Of a stretch of DNA of 64,000 nucleotides, positions 55,712 through 64,000 are shown in pieces. A program made the position numbers and the translations under genes. The notes under the pieces were generated by a model, which saw only the letters and a list, made by a program, of their open reading frames with translations, made no database searches and was not told the DNA's origin. How positions within the stretch are numbered: position 1 is the stretch's first letter; the number at the start of each line of letters is the position of its first letter. Source of the DNA: Roseobacter insulae (lineage in GTDB: Bacteria; Pseudomonadota; Alphaproteobacteria; Rhodobacterales; Rhodobacteraceae); assembly GCF_019375555.1 (NCBI RefSeq), contig NZ_JAHXDN010000001.1, positions 535,501-599,500 of the forward strand. The letters run 5' to 3'.

Positions 55712-55739
55712 GAGGCCGTCAGGATGTGGCGGCCTCTTT
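55712..55739 (+). terminator. terminator after grpE (inside the mutS 3' end)
   Basis: Arms GAGGCCG (55712-55718) and CGGCCTC (55730-55736), loop of 11, followed by TTT. It stands 26 bp after the grpE stop and covers the mutS stop codon. Confidence 0.6.
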
Positions 55740-58355
55740 CAGTTTGTAAAGCACCTCAAGCGCCTGTCTTGGGGAGAGTTCATCTGGGTGAACATTTGCC
55801 AGGGCGTCTTCGACAGCAGATGTCTTCGGCGCAGGTGGTGGCGGCGATGCGGCCGCGGAAAAGAGCGGCAGATCGTCGATCAGTGTTTTCTGAGTGGCCC
55901 CACCTTCGCGCTCACCCTTTTCCAGCGCATCGAGAACAACCCGCGCGCGGGTGATCACGGCGGGCGGTAATCCGGCCAGTTGCGCCACCTGCACACCATA
56001 TGACCTGTCCGCGGCGCCCTTATGCACCTCGTGCAGGAAGATCACTTCTCCTTCCCACTCCTTGACCGCAACGGTCGCGTTTTCAACGCCGTCCAGCTTG
56101 CCCGCAAGGGCGGTCATTTCGTGGTAATGCGTGGCGAAAAGCGCTCGGCTCCGGTTGGAATCGTGCAGGTGTTCCAGGGTCGCCCAGGCAATCGACAGCC
56201 CGTCATAGGTTGCCGTGCCGCGCCCGATTTCATCCAGAATGATCAGGGCCCGGTCGTCTGCCTGATTCAGGATCGCGGCGGTTTCGACCATTTCCACCAT
56301 GAAAGTAGACCGCCCCCGCGCAAGATCATCCGACGCCCCGACGCGACTAAAAAGCTGGCTGATCAGCCCGATATGCGCGGCCTCGGCGGGAACAAAACTG
56401 CCCATCTGGGCCAATAGTGCAATGATCGCGTTCTGCCGCAGAAAGGTGGATTTACCGGCCATGTTTGGGCCCGTCAGCAACCAGATTTTTGCTGCGCGAT
56501 CATCAGCGCTGAGATCACAGTCATTTGCGATGAAGGGGTCGCCGGTGGTTGCCCGCAAGGCGTTTTCGACAACTGGATGACGGCCCCGGGTGATCGTGAA
56601 GGCGCGGCTCTCGTCGACTTTCGGTTCCGCCCAGTTCTCGCAGGCGGCCAGTTCCGCCAACCCGGTCGTCAGATCGACCTCTGCAAGACCACTTGCCGCC
56701 TGACCGATCTTGCCCGCTGCCTGCAGAACATCGGCTTTCAGAAGGTCGAAATGGTGGCGTTCAATCTCCAGCGCGCGGGCACCAGCGTTGAGGATTTTCG
56801 TCTCCATTTCCGACAGCCCCACCGTGGTGAAACGCACCTGATTGGCGGTGGTCTGGCGATGAATGAATGTTTCTGACAGGGGCGGTGACAGCATCTTGTC
56901 CGCATGGGTCGCAGGCGTTTCGATGAAGTACCCAAGCACGTTGTTATGTTTGATTTTCAGGGACGAAATGCCCGTGTCAGAGACAAAATCAGCCTGCATT
57001 TGCGCGATAACGCCCCGACCCTCGTCCCGCAGTTTGCGGGCGTCGTCCAGATCAGGGTCGTGCCCGGGGGCGATAAAACCACCATCGCGGACCATCAAGG
57101 GCGGTTCGGCCACCAATGCAGTATCAAGCCGATCAATCAATTCGGCGTTGCCAATCATCCTTTTCGACGCGTCCGACAGAAGGGGCGGCAGGTCCGACCC
57201 TGACAGGTTGGCGCTGATGTCCCCTGCCTGGGTCAGCCCGTTCCGCAGTGCCGCCAGATCCCGGGGTCCGCCGCGATCCAGTGACAAGCGGGACAGCGCG
57301 CGGTCCAGATCGGGCACTTTGCGCAGCTGGTCCCGCACCTGGTGACGCAGGGAGGTTTCGGTCACCGCAAAACGCACCGCTTCCAGACGCGCCAACACCG
57401 TTGACAGAACGCGTGACGGGCTGGACAGCCGTCGCGCCAGCAATCGCGCACCGCCTGCCGTGACCGATCTATCGAGCACGGCAAGCAATGATCCCGCGCG
57501 CCCGCCGGACAAGGCCTGTGTCAGCTCAAGGTTTCGGCGCGTGGCGGCGTCGATCTGCACGGTGCGGGCTGCCGCCTCTCTTTGAGGCACGCGCAGCAGC
57601 GGCAGTTTACCCTTCTGGGTAATTTCCAGATACTGGATGATCGCACCCATCGCAGCGACCTCTGCCCGCGTAAATGCCCCATAGGCGTCGAGCGTTTCGA
57701 CGTTGAACAGCGCGCACAACCGAGCCTCGCCGCCCGTGCTGTCAAAGGCCGACCGCGCAATGCCCGTGAGAGCGATGCCGAAATCATCCGCAAGATCCCG
57801 CAGATCCGGCTCCTTGCTTTCGGAGACGATCAATTCGGATGGCGCCAGCCGCGCCAGTTCCGGCCCCAGCCGCAAGTCTGTCAGGGGCATGACGTGAAAC
57901 GCACCGGTAGAAATATCGACCCATGCAAGGGCTTGCGCATCCCGGACCTCGGCGAAGGCGGTAAGGTAGTTGTGCCGGCGCGCCTCGAGCAGGGATTCTT
58001 CGGTCAGCGTGCCCGGTGTGACCAGCCGCACGACGTCGCGCTTGACCACGGATTTTGACCCGCGTTTCTTGGCTTCCGCCGGGCTTTCCATCTGTTCGCA
58101 GACGGCCACGCGGAATCCTTTGCGGATCAGCGTCAGCAAATAGCCTTCGGCGGCATGCACCGGGACACCGCACATCGGGATATCCGCACCGTCGTGCTTG
58201 CCGCGTTTGGTCAGCGCGATATCCAGCGCTTCTGACGCGGCCACCGCATCCTCAAAAAACATCTCGTAAAAATCGCCCATGCGGTAGAACAGCAGGGCGT
58301 CCGAATACTCGGCTTTCAATTCGAGATATTGCGCCATCATCGGCGTGACGGTCAT
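55719..58355 (-). CDS. mutS: DNA mismatch repair protein MutS
   Basis: An 878-residue mismatch-recognition ATPase of normal length. The N-terminal mismatch clamp has YRMGDFYEMFFEDA (the Phe-Glu wedge motif in GDFYEMF), the ATPase has LLTGPNMAGKSTFLRQNA (Walker A), ALIILDEIGRGTATYDG (Walker B) and LFATHYHEMTAL. It finds mismatches after replication. It is convergent with grpE and divergent from the malic enzyme gene. Confidence 0.96.
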   Translation of the reverse strand: MTVTPMMAQYLELKAEYSDALLFYRMGDFYEMFFEDAVAASEALDIALTKRGKHDGADIPMCGVPVHAAEGYLLTLIRKGFRVAVCEQMESPAEAKKRGSKSVVKRDVVRLVTPGTLTEESLLEARRHNYLTAFAEVRDAQALAWVDISTGAFHVMPLTDLRLGPELARLAPSELIVSESKEPDLRDLADDFGIALTGIARSAFDSTGGEARLCALFNVETLDAYGAFTRAEVAAMGAIIQYLEITQKGKLPLLRVPQREAAARTVQIDAATRRNLELTQALSGGRAGSLLAVLDRSVTAGGARLLARRLSSPSRVLSTVLARLEAVRFAVTETSLRHQVRDQLRKVPDLDRALSRLSLDRGGPRDLAALRNGLTQAGDISANLSGSDLPPLLSDASKRMIGNAELIDRLDTALVAEPPLMVRDGGFIAPGHDPDLDDARKLRDEGRGVIAQMQADFVSDTGISSLKIKHNNVLGYFIETPATHADKMLSPPLSETFIHRQTTANQVRFTTVGLSEMETKILNAGARALEIERHHFDLLKADVLQAAGKIGQAASGLAEVDLTTGLAELAACENWAEPKVDESRAFTITRGRHPVVENALRATTGDPFIANDCDLSADDRAAKIWLLTGPNMAGKSTFLRQNAIIALLAQMGSFVPAEAAHIGLISQLFSRVGASDDLARGRSTFMVEMVETAAILNQADDRALIILDEIGRGTATYDGLSIAWATLEHLHDSNRSRALFATHYHEMTALAGKLDGVENATVAVKEWEGEVIFLHEVHKGAADRSYGVQVAQLAGLPPAVITRARVVLDALEKGEREGGATQKTLIDDLPLFSAAASPPPPAPKTSAVEDALANVHPDELSPRQALEVLYKLKEAATS

Positions 58356-58491
58356 AAGGCCCCCCGGCGGTTTCCGCAGACCTTACAAATCGGAGCGGGC
58401 AGGGAAAAGCCTCAAATGCTGTCTGCTTGAGGCGACCGGCGCGCTGGGCTAGAGGTTATGCGCTCGGAACATCAGTAAAGGCCTCAGCCCC

Positions 58492-60747
58492 ATGTCCAAA
58501 ACCCGCGTGACACCCGAAGAGGCATTGGCCTTTCACCTTGAACCAACGCCCGGCAAGTTCGAGATCACCGCAACGGTGCCCATGACCACACAGCGTGACC
58601 TGAGCCTTGCCTACTCCCCCGGGGTCGCGGTCCCTTGCGAGGCCATCGCGGCCAATCCCGAAACCGCCTATGATTACACCAACAAGGGCAATCTGGTCGC
58701 GGTGATCTCCAACGGTACGGCGGTTCTGGGCCTTGGCAATCTGGGCGCGCTGGCCTCCAAGCCGGTGATGGAAGGCAAGGCGGTGCTTTTCAAACGATTT
58801 GCCGACGTGAACAGCATTGATGTGGAACTGGATACCGAGGACACGGACGCCTTCATAAACGCGGTCAAGCTGATGGGTCCGACCTTTGGCGGTATCAACC
58901 TCGAAGACATCAAGGCGCCGGAGTGTTTCATCATCGAGCAGCGTCTGAAAGAAGAGATGGATATCCCGGTCTTTCATGACGATCAGCATGGCACGGCGGT
59001 GATTTGCGCGGCGGGGTTGCTGAACGCGCTCTACCTGTCGGGCAAGAAGATCGAGGATGTCCGCATCGTGCTGAATGGCGCGGGCGCAGCGGGCATCGCC
59101 TGTCTGGAACTGCTCAAGGCGATGGGCGCAAGGCATCAGAATTGCATCATGTGCGATACGAAGGGTGTTATCTATCAAGGTCGCGCCGAGGGCATGAACC
59201 AATGGAAATCGGCGCATGCCGTGGACACAAAATTACGCACGCTGGACGAGGCCATGGCCGGGGCGGATGTCTTTCTGGGCGTGTCCGTGAAAGGTGCTGT
59301 CACGCAGGATATGGTCAATAGCATGGCCGAGAACCCGGTGATTTTTGCGATGGCGAACCCGGACCCGGAAATCACCCCGGAAGATGCGCATGACGTACGG
59401 CCGGATGCGATTGTCGCCACGGGCCGCAGTGACTATCCAAATCAGGTCAATAACGTGCTCGGGTTTCCTTATCTCTTCCGCGGCGCGCTCGATATCAACG
59501 CGCGGGCCATCAATGACGAGATGAAAATCGCCTGCGCCCATGCACTTGCCAATCTTGCCCGCGAGGATGTGCCCGACGAAGTGGCGCTGGCCTATGGCAA
59601 GAACCTCACCTTTGGGCGGGATTACATCATTCCCACACCTTTCGACCCGCGTCTGATCCACCGCATTCCGCCCGCCGTTGCACTGGCGGGGATGAACACA
59701 GGCGCGGCGCGGCGACCGATTATCGACATGGAGGCATACGAGCTTTCGCTGAAATCACGGATGGACCCGACCGCAAGCATCCTGCGCGGCATCAACGCCC
59801 GCGCCCGCGCCAACCAGGCGCGCATGATTTTCGCCGAAGGTGACGACCCCCGGGTGTTGCGCGCTGCGGTCATGTATCAGCGCGCAGGTCTTGGAAAAGC
59901 GCTGGTCGTCGGACGCCCGGACGATGTGAAAACCAAGCTTGAAATGGCAGGCCTCGCTGATGCGGACCGTGAAATAGAAATCGTCAATGCGGCCAATACG
60001 CTCCATTTAGAGACTTATAAGCACTTTCTTTATGAACGTTTGCACCGCCGCGGATTTGACGCGCAGGATATTCACCGGCTGGCGGCCCGGGACCGGCATG
60101 TGTTCTCTGCGCTGATGCTGGCGCATGGTCATGGTGATGGATTGGTCACTGGGGCGACACGCAAGTCGGCGCATATTCTGGACCGGATCAACCATGTTTT
60201 TGATGCCGATATCGCCAGTGGTGCGGCGGGCATCACGGCGTTGCTGCACAAAGGGCGGATCATCTTTATTGCCGATACCCTGGTGCATGAATGGCCGGAC
60301 GAAGAGGATCTTGCCACGATTGCGGAACGGGCCGCCACGGTGGCCCAGAACATGGGGCTTGAACCGCGCGTGGCCTTTGTCAGTTTCTCAACCTTCGGCT
60401 ACCCGGTTTCGGAACGGGCAGAGAAAATGTACCTCGCGCCCAAGGTTCTGGATGCCCGGGGCGTCAGCTTTGAATACGAAGGGGAAATGACGGTCGATGT
60501 GGCGCTCAATGCCAAGGCGCAGGCCAGCTATCCGTTTTCGCGCCTGACCGGCCCCGCCAATATTCTGGTGGTGCCCGCCCGCCATTCCGCCAGCATTTCG
60601 GTCAAGCTGATGCAGGAAATGGCAGGGGCCACGGTCATTGGACCAATTCTGGCAGGTGTCAACGGCTCGATCCAGATGTGCTCCACCGTGTCGACGGCAA
60701 ACGACATTCTGAACATGGCCGTTCTGGCGGCCTGCAAGGTCGGGTAA
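58492..60747 (+). CDS. maeB: NADP-dependent malic enzyme with phosphotransacetylase-like domain
   Basis: A 751-residue two-domain protein. Residues 1 to about 430 are malic enzyme: SLAYSPGVAVPCEAI, VFHDDQHGTAVICAAGLLNAL (in parts: HDDQHGTAVICAAG) and the nucleotide motif VLNGAGAAGIACL. The C-terminal ~320 residues resemble phosphate acetyltransferase (LVTGATRKSAHIL and ANILVVPARHSASISVKL) and are usually regulatory. It decarboxylates malate to pyruvate with NADP. It ends two bases before the msrA stop. Confidence 0.94.
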   Translation: MSKTRVTPEEALAFHLEPTPGKFEITATVPMTTQRDLSLAYSPGVAVPCEAIAANPETAYDYTNKGNLVAVISNGTAVLGLGNLGALASKPVMEGKAVLFKRFADVNSIDVELDTEDTDAFINAVKLMGPTFGGINLEDIKAPECFIIEQRLKEEMDIPVFHDDQHGTAVICAAGLLNALYLSGKKIEDVRIVLNGAGAAGIACLELLKAMGARHQNCIMCDTKGVIYQGRAEGMNQWKSAHAVDTKLRTLDEAMAGADVFLGVSVKGAVTQDMVNSMAENPVIFAMANPDPEITPEDAHDVRPDAIVATGRSDYPNQVNNVLGFPYLFRGALDINARAINDEMKIACAHALANLAREDVPDEVALAYGKNLTFGRDYIIPTPFDPRLIHRIPPAVALAGMNTGAARRPIIDMEAYELSLKSRMDPTASILRGINARARANQARMIFAEGDDPRVLRAAVMYQRAGLGKALVVGRPDDVKTKLEMAGLADADREIEIVNAANTLHLETYKHFLYERLHRRGFDAQDIHRLAARDRHVFSALMLAHGHGDGLVTGATRKSAHILDRINHVFDADIASGAAGITALLHKGRIIFIADTLVHEWPDEEDLATIAERAATVAQNMGLEPRVAFVSFSTFGYPVSERAEKMYLAPKVLDARGVSFEYEGEMTVDVALNAKAQASYPFSRLTGPANILVVPARHSASISVKLMQEMAGATVIGPILAGVNGSIQMCSTVSTANDILNMAVLAACKVG

Positions 60748-60749
60748 GG

Positions 60750-61412
60750 TCAGCTGTTGATAAAGGGAGCGCTGCTGCCCCACAGCTCCCTGACCCGCGC
60801 GTCGCGACCGCACGCCTCGCGATAGGCCTTGTAGGCTGATGCCTTCCGTTTGGGTCCAAACCGCGTCAGCACCAGAGAGGACCCTTTGTAGTAGTCCTGG
60901 TGATAGGCGTCTGCAGGGTAGAAGGGTGCCGCACCCAGAATGGGTGTAACGATCGACTGGCCCAGATCGGCTGCGGCCCGGGCTTTTGCGTCTTGTGCAA
61001 TGCTTTTCTGTGCCGGTTTTTCAGCGAAGATGGCGGTGCGATAGCTGTCGCCGCGATCGCAAAACTGGCCGCCCGCATCTGTTGGATCCACGGAACGGAA
61101 AAAGAGATCAAGCAGCGTGCGGCGCGTGACGACGGATGGATCGAAAGAGATCTGCACCACCTCGTAGTGCCCCGTTCCGCCGCTTGTTACCTGTTTGTAG
61201 GTCGGGTTGGCCACGGTCCCGCCGGCAAAACCGGAAACAGCCTCCGTCACGCCTTTGACCTTCTCGAAGTCAGCTTCGACGCACCAGAAGCATCCGCCCG
61301 CCACGGTCAGTGTTTCGAGCTCCGCCGCGTGTGCCGTGCGCGCCTGCGCTACAAAGCCAAAGGCGATCATTCCTGCCAGGGCGATTGATTGCAACGTATA
61401 GAGTTTAAGCAT
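60750..61412 (-). CDS. msrA: peptide-methionine (S)-S-oxide reductase, exported
   Basis: A 220-residue MsrA with an N-terminal signal peptide (SIALAGMIAFGFVAQARTAHA). The catalytic Cys is in VAGGCFWCVEADFE, and the substrate segment GGTGHYEVVQISFDP and FFRSVDPTDAGGQFCDRGDSYRTAIF (in parts: GGQFCDRGDSY) follow. It repairs oxidised methionine, here probably in the periplasm. ATG 61412 has a strong AGGAGAT ribosome site. It is convergent with maeB. Confidence 0.92.
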   Translation of the reverse strand: MLKLYTLQSIALAGMIAFGFVAQARTAHAAELETLTVAGGCFWCVEADFEKVKGVTEAVSGFAGGTVANPTYKQVTSGGTGHYEVVQISFDPSVVTRRTLLDLFFRSVDPTDAGGQFCDRGDSYRTAIFAEKPAQKSIAQDAKARAAADLGQSIVTPILGAAPFYPADAYHQDYYKGSSLVLTRFGPKRKASAYKAYREACGRDARVRELWGSSAPFINS

Positions 61413-61562
61413 GTCGCATCTCCTTTTCCCGCAGTCTGTCGGCGGCGCATGCGCAGAACAATTCACGAGATTGCGATGTCACGGGCTGGTGAAGACAGTT
61501 TACGTCTTGGCAATCACAACGGCCGTTTTTAACCTGTTTTGAAACATCGGGAGGTTGGCGAA

Positions 61563-61604
61563 ATGAAGACCGAAACAATTGTGGCTACCGGGGGCGGGGT
61601 CTGA
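61563..61604 (+). CDS. possible 13-codon leader ORF coupled to the sulfotransferase gene
   Basis: MKTETIVATGGGV then TGA, whose A is the first base of the next ATG (TGATG). GGGAGG lies eight bases before its ATG, while the sulfotransferase ATG has no separate strong ribosome site. This suggests translational coupling. It may be chance, and nothing is recognised in the peptide. Confidence 0.3.
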   Translation: MKTETIVATGGGV

Positions 61605-62299
61605 TGCGGATCGCCATGTGGTCTGGGCCGCGCAACCTGTCGACGGCGATGATGTACAGTTTCGGCGCACGCCGCGACTTTTCGGTCATCGATGAGCCCT
61701 TTTATGCCGCGTATCTGGCTCATTCCGGAGTGGACCACCCGATGCGTGACGCAATCCTCGCCAGCCAGTCCAAGGACCCGCAAGAGGTGGCTTCGGCCTG
61801 CACCGCACCGATCACAACCCCGCATCTTTACATGAAGCACATGCCGCATCACATGCTGCAAGGGTTTCCGCTGGAGTGGGTGCAAGACTGTGTGAACGTC
61901 CACCTGATCCGACATCCTGCGCGGGTCATCGCCAGCTATGCGGCCAAGCGCGAGCAGCCGACGCTGGAGGACATCGGCTTCGTTCAGCAACAGGCCCTGT
62001 TCGAGAAAATCGGCGGCGTGGTCATCGACAGTACGGATATTCGCGCCAACCCGGAGCACATGTTGCGGTGCCTGTGTGACGCCATCGAGCTGCCGTTTGA
62101 CCCCGCGATGCTGTCATGGCCTGCGGGGCCGCGCGATGAAGACGGCATCTGGGCGGCGCATTGGTACGGGGCCGTTCACACAAGCACCGGTTTCTCCGGC
62201 GCAGAAGGCGAACTGCCCTTGTTAGATCCTGTTATGGCGGATCTCGCGGATCAGGCGCTCCCCTTCTACCACCAGCTTGAAGCGGTCAAACTGACCTGA
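61604..62299 (+). CDS. sulfotransferase-like P-loop protein
   Basis: A 231-residue protein with a phosphosulfate-binding-like loop at the N-terminus (WSGPRNLSTAMMYSFGAR) and a second conserved part LIRHPARVIASYAAKR that fits the 3'-phosphate-binding motif of sulfotransferases. It lacks a signal or membrane helix. Its acceptor is unknown; some relatives are annotated as branched-chain amino acid aminotransferase-linked proteins. It starts with ATG 61604, overlapping a short leader ORF. Confidence 0.7.
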   Translation: MRIAMWSGPRNLSTAMMYSFGARRDFSVIDEPFYAAYLAHSGVDHPMRDAILASQSKDPQEVASACTAPITTPHLYMKHMPHHMLQGFPLEWVQDCVNVHLIRHPARVIASYAAKREQPTLEDIGFVQQQALFEKIGGVVIDSTDIRANPEHMLRCLCDAIELPFDPAMLSWPAGPRDEDGIWAAHWYGAVHTSTGFSGAEGELPLLDPVMADLADQALPFYHQLEAVKLT

Positions 62300-62373
62300 T
62301 GGCTCTTGCGGTCTGGCACAGCGATGTTCCGATTGCGCGACGGAGGTCACGTCGACGCGCATAGACAGAGAGC

Positions 62374-62391
62374 GGCGGCAAATGCGCCGCC
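62374..62391. terminator. GC-rich hairpin between the sulfotransferase-like gene and argG
   Basis: GGCGGC (62374-62379) and GCCGCC (62386-62391) form a 6-bp stem, extendable with outer AGACA/TGTCT pairs. It separates two convergent genes. No T-run is seen. Confidence 0.4.
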
Positions 62392-62422
62392 TTGTCTCCG
62401 GACATCGGCTTTGGGTCGGGGG

Positions 62423-63643
62423 TTACTGCTTAAGTCGGCGATCCCGTGCGGCGAGCAGCTTCAGGCGCAGGGCGTTCAGCTGAATGAAGCCTGCGGCGTC
62501 TTTCTGATCATAGGCACCCGCGTCATCCTCGAAGGTGACATGCGCTTCGGAATAGAGACTGTGATCGGACCAGCGCCCGACCGTCCGCACATGCCCCTTG
62601 TAAAGTTTCAGGCGTACCGTGCCGGTGACGTGAGTTTGCGAGGCATCAATAGCTGCTTGCAGCATCGTCCGTTCAGGCGAAAACCAGAAACCATTGTAAA
62701 TCAGTTCCGCGTAGCGCGGCATCAGCTCATCCTTGAGGTGCATCGCGCCGCGGTCGAGCGTGATGGATTCAATCGCGCGGTGGGCTTCCAGCAAAAGTGT
62801 TCCACCCGGGGTTTCGTAGATGCCGCGGGATTTCATGCCGACGAAACGCCCCTCTACGAGATCGAGACGTCCGCAGCCATGCTTGCCGCCCAGTTCATTC
62901 AGCCGGGTCAGGATCGTGGCGGGGGACATTGCCTCGCCGTTGAGGCTCACCGCATCGCCTTTTTCAAACCCGATCTCCACGTACTCCGGCACATCGGGCG
63001 CGTCTTCGGGATTCACCGTGCGCTGGTACACGTAATCGGGCGCGTCGACGGCCGGATCTTCGAGCACCTTCCCTTCGGAAGAGGTATGCAGCAGGTTTGC
63101 ATCGACACTGAAAGGCGCCTCGCCGCGTTTATCCTTTGCGATGGGAATCTGGTTCTTCTCTGCGAAATCCAGCAGCTTTGTCCGGCTTGAGAGATCCCAT
63201 TCGCGCCATGGGGCAATGACCTTGATATCCGGGTTCAGCGCGTAGGCGGCGAGTTCGAACCGCACCTGATCGTTGCCCTTGCCGGTTGCGCCGTGCGCCA
63301 CCGCATCCGCGCCGGTTTCCTCCGCGATCTCGACAAGACGTTTGGAGATCAGCGGCCGTGCGATGGACGTGCCCAGCAGGTACAGCCCTTCGTAAACCGC
63401 ATTGGCGCGGAACATCGGGAAGACAAAGTCACGTACGAACTCTTCGCGCACGTCCTCGATGTAGATGTCCGATGCGCCCATCAGCTCTGCCTTTTTGCGG
63501 GCCGGTTCCAGTTCCTCGCCCTGACCCAGATCAGCCGTGAAGGTCACGACCTCGCAGCCGTATTCCGTTTGCAGCCATTTCAGAATGATCGACGTATCAA
63601 GGCCGCCGGAATAAGCGAGCACGACTTTTTTGGGCGCAGACAT
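62423..63643 (-). CDS. argG: argininosuccinate synthase
   Basis: A 406-residue enzyme that joins citrulline and aspartate with ATP in arginine synthesis. The ATP motif is [18 protein letters not shown], with [26 protein letters not shown] and [13 protein letters not shown]. Length is normal. It is divergent from ilvA and convergent with the sulfotransferase-like gene. Confidence 0.96.
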   Translation of the reverse strand: MSAPKKVVLAYSGGLDTSIILKWLQTEYGCEVVTFTADLGQGEELEPARKKAELMGASDIYIEDVREEFVRDFVFPMFRANAVYEGLYLLGTSIARPLISKRLVEIAEETGADAVAHGATGKGNDQVRFELAAYALNPDIKVIAPWREWDLSSRTKLLDFAEKNQIPIAKDKRGEAPFSVDANLLHTSSEGKVLEDPAVDAPDYVYQRTVNPEDAPDVPEYVEIGFEKGDAVSLNGEAMSPATILTRLNELGGKHGCGRLDLVEGRFVGMKSRGIYETPGGTLLLEAHRAIESITLDRGAMHLKDELMPRYAELIYNGFWFSPERTMLQAAIDASQTHVTGTVRLKLYKGHVRTVGRWSDHSLYSEAHVTFEDDAGAYDQKDAAGFIQLNALRLKLLAARDRRLKQ

Positions 63644-63774
63644 TGCATTCTTCCTTCGTCACATTGCCCGGTGCCGATACCGGGTTTTGCGCAGCGCAGC
63701 AAGGTTGAACCGCGTTGACCCGCGTCGCGCGCATGCCTACTGATCAGACACCCATGGACCAAAGGAGCGGGCAC

Positions 63775-64000
63775 ATGACCCTCACCGCCTTTGCAGCGGC
63801 GGCACGCAAGGCCGAACGGGAGATGCGCACCGTTTTTCCCGCGACCCCGTTGTTGCGCAATGATCATCTGTCCGACCGGTTTGGGGCCGATATCTACCTG
63901 AAGCGCGAAGACCTCAGCCCGGTGCGGTCTTACAAGTTGCGCGGCGCGTTCAATGCCATGCGCAAGGTGATCCCGGACCACGATCTTTTCGTCTGTGCGA
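63775..64000 (+). CDS. ilvA: threonine ammonia-lyase (threonine dehydratase), N-terminal part
   Basis: The first 75 codons are present; the gene leaves the window at 64000. The N-terminus [17 protein letters not shown] leads to [16 protein letters not shown], then [22 protein letters not shown], where the Lys of SYKLRGA binds PLP. This fits IlvA, which deaminates threonine to 2-oxobutanoate for isoleucine. The ATG has an AAAGGAG ribosome site. A related serine/threonine dehydratase cannot be excluded from the N-terminus alone. Confidence 0.85.
   Translation, partial: MTLTAFAAAARKAEREMRTVFPATPLLRNDHLSDRFGADIYLKREDLSPVRSYKLRGAFNAMRKVIPDHDLFVCA

Noticed and set aside
1-64000. tRNA, rRNA, CRISPR, IS or prophage elements
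   Set aside because: No such sequences were recognised on reading both strands; all larger frames belong to housekeeping or metabolic genes.

Overview
The window is a dense, high-GC chromosomal segment from an alphaproteobacterium, most likely a marine Rhodobacterales (Roseobacter-group) species. The evidence is the gene content and order: regA/prrA-senC beside a divergent regB/prrB, the hemD-mitofilin-hemY row, addB-addA behind tsaE-amgK-murU, hslV-hslU, and the block maf-aroE-coaE-dnaQ | hemJ-rho-mnmE-mnmG-rsmG-parA-parB that surrounds the replication origin in Caulobacter and its relatives. I see no rRNA, tRNA, CRISPR array, insertion sequence or prophage gene. Nearly all DNA is coding, and many neighbouring genes overlap by ATGA, GTGA or TGATG.

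Layout. (a) 1-4961, minus strand: an aromatic acyl-CoA degradation operon with a thioesterase, a two-domain flavoprotein of the salicylyl-CoA 5-hydroxylase / 2-aminobenzoyl-CoA monooxygenase-reductase type, an SDR, a MarR regulator, an enoyl-CoA hydratase and the first 49 codons of an acyl-CoA dehydrogenase. (b) 5007-7710: copA-cueR copper export with a textbook CueR promoter. (c) 7712-18953: hemY, a mitofilin-like protein and hemD on the minus strand; divergent tsaD-gpsA-yciI-EVE; small envelope and unknown genes; ahcY; an HD hydrolase-GNAT pair. (d) 19012-21762: the redox two-component system regA/senC/regB. (e) 21852-31943: a DivL-like PAS protein that lacks a kinase domain, then tsaE-amgK-murU-addB-addA. 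(f) 31980-40959: trxA, a capsule-glycosyltransferase-like orphan, hslV-membrane protein-hslU, an MFS transporter, smr-mltA-Tim44, fxsA and secB. (g) 40963-51469: the probable chromosome origin and partition locus, with genes pointing away from a 402-bp AT-rich gap at 43674-44075. (h) 51466-64000: hemW-rdgB-rph, hrcA-grpE, mutS, malic enzyme, msrA, a sulfotransferase-like gene, argG and the start of ilvA.

The most interesting part is the origin/cell-cycle layer. The 402-bp gap has DnaA boxes, an AT-rich stretch and a perfect CtrA full site (TTAA-N7-TTAA). Two perfect parS palindromes sit inside the first codons of mnmG and rsmG, just upstream of parAB. A second perfect CtrA full site lies 53 bp upstream of the kinase-less DivL-like gene. 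Together they suggest that origin, segregation and CtrA control are linked here, though none of this is proven by sequence alone. I did not find a clearly new multi-gene system. The best candidates for unexplained biology are the DivL-like protein, the capsule-glycosyltransferase-like orphan between trxA and hslV, the membrane gene embedded between hslV and hslU, and a 13-codon leader ORF coupled to a sulfotransferase-like gene.
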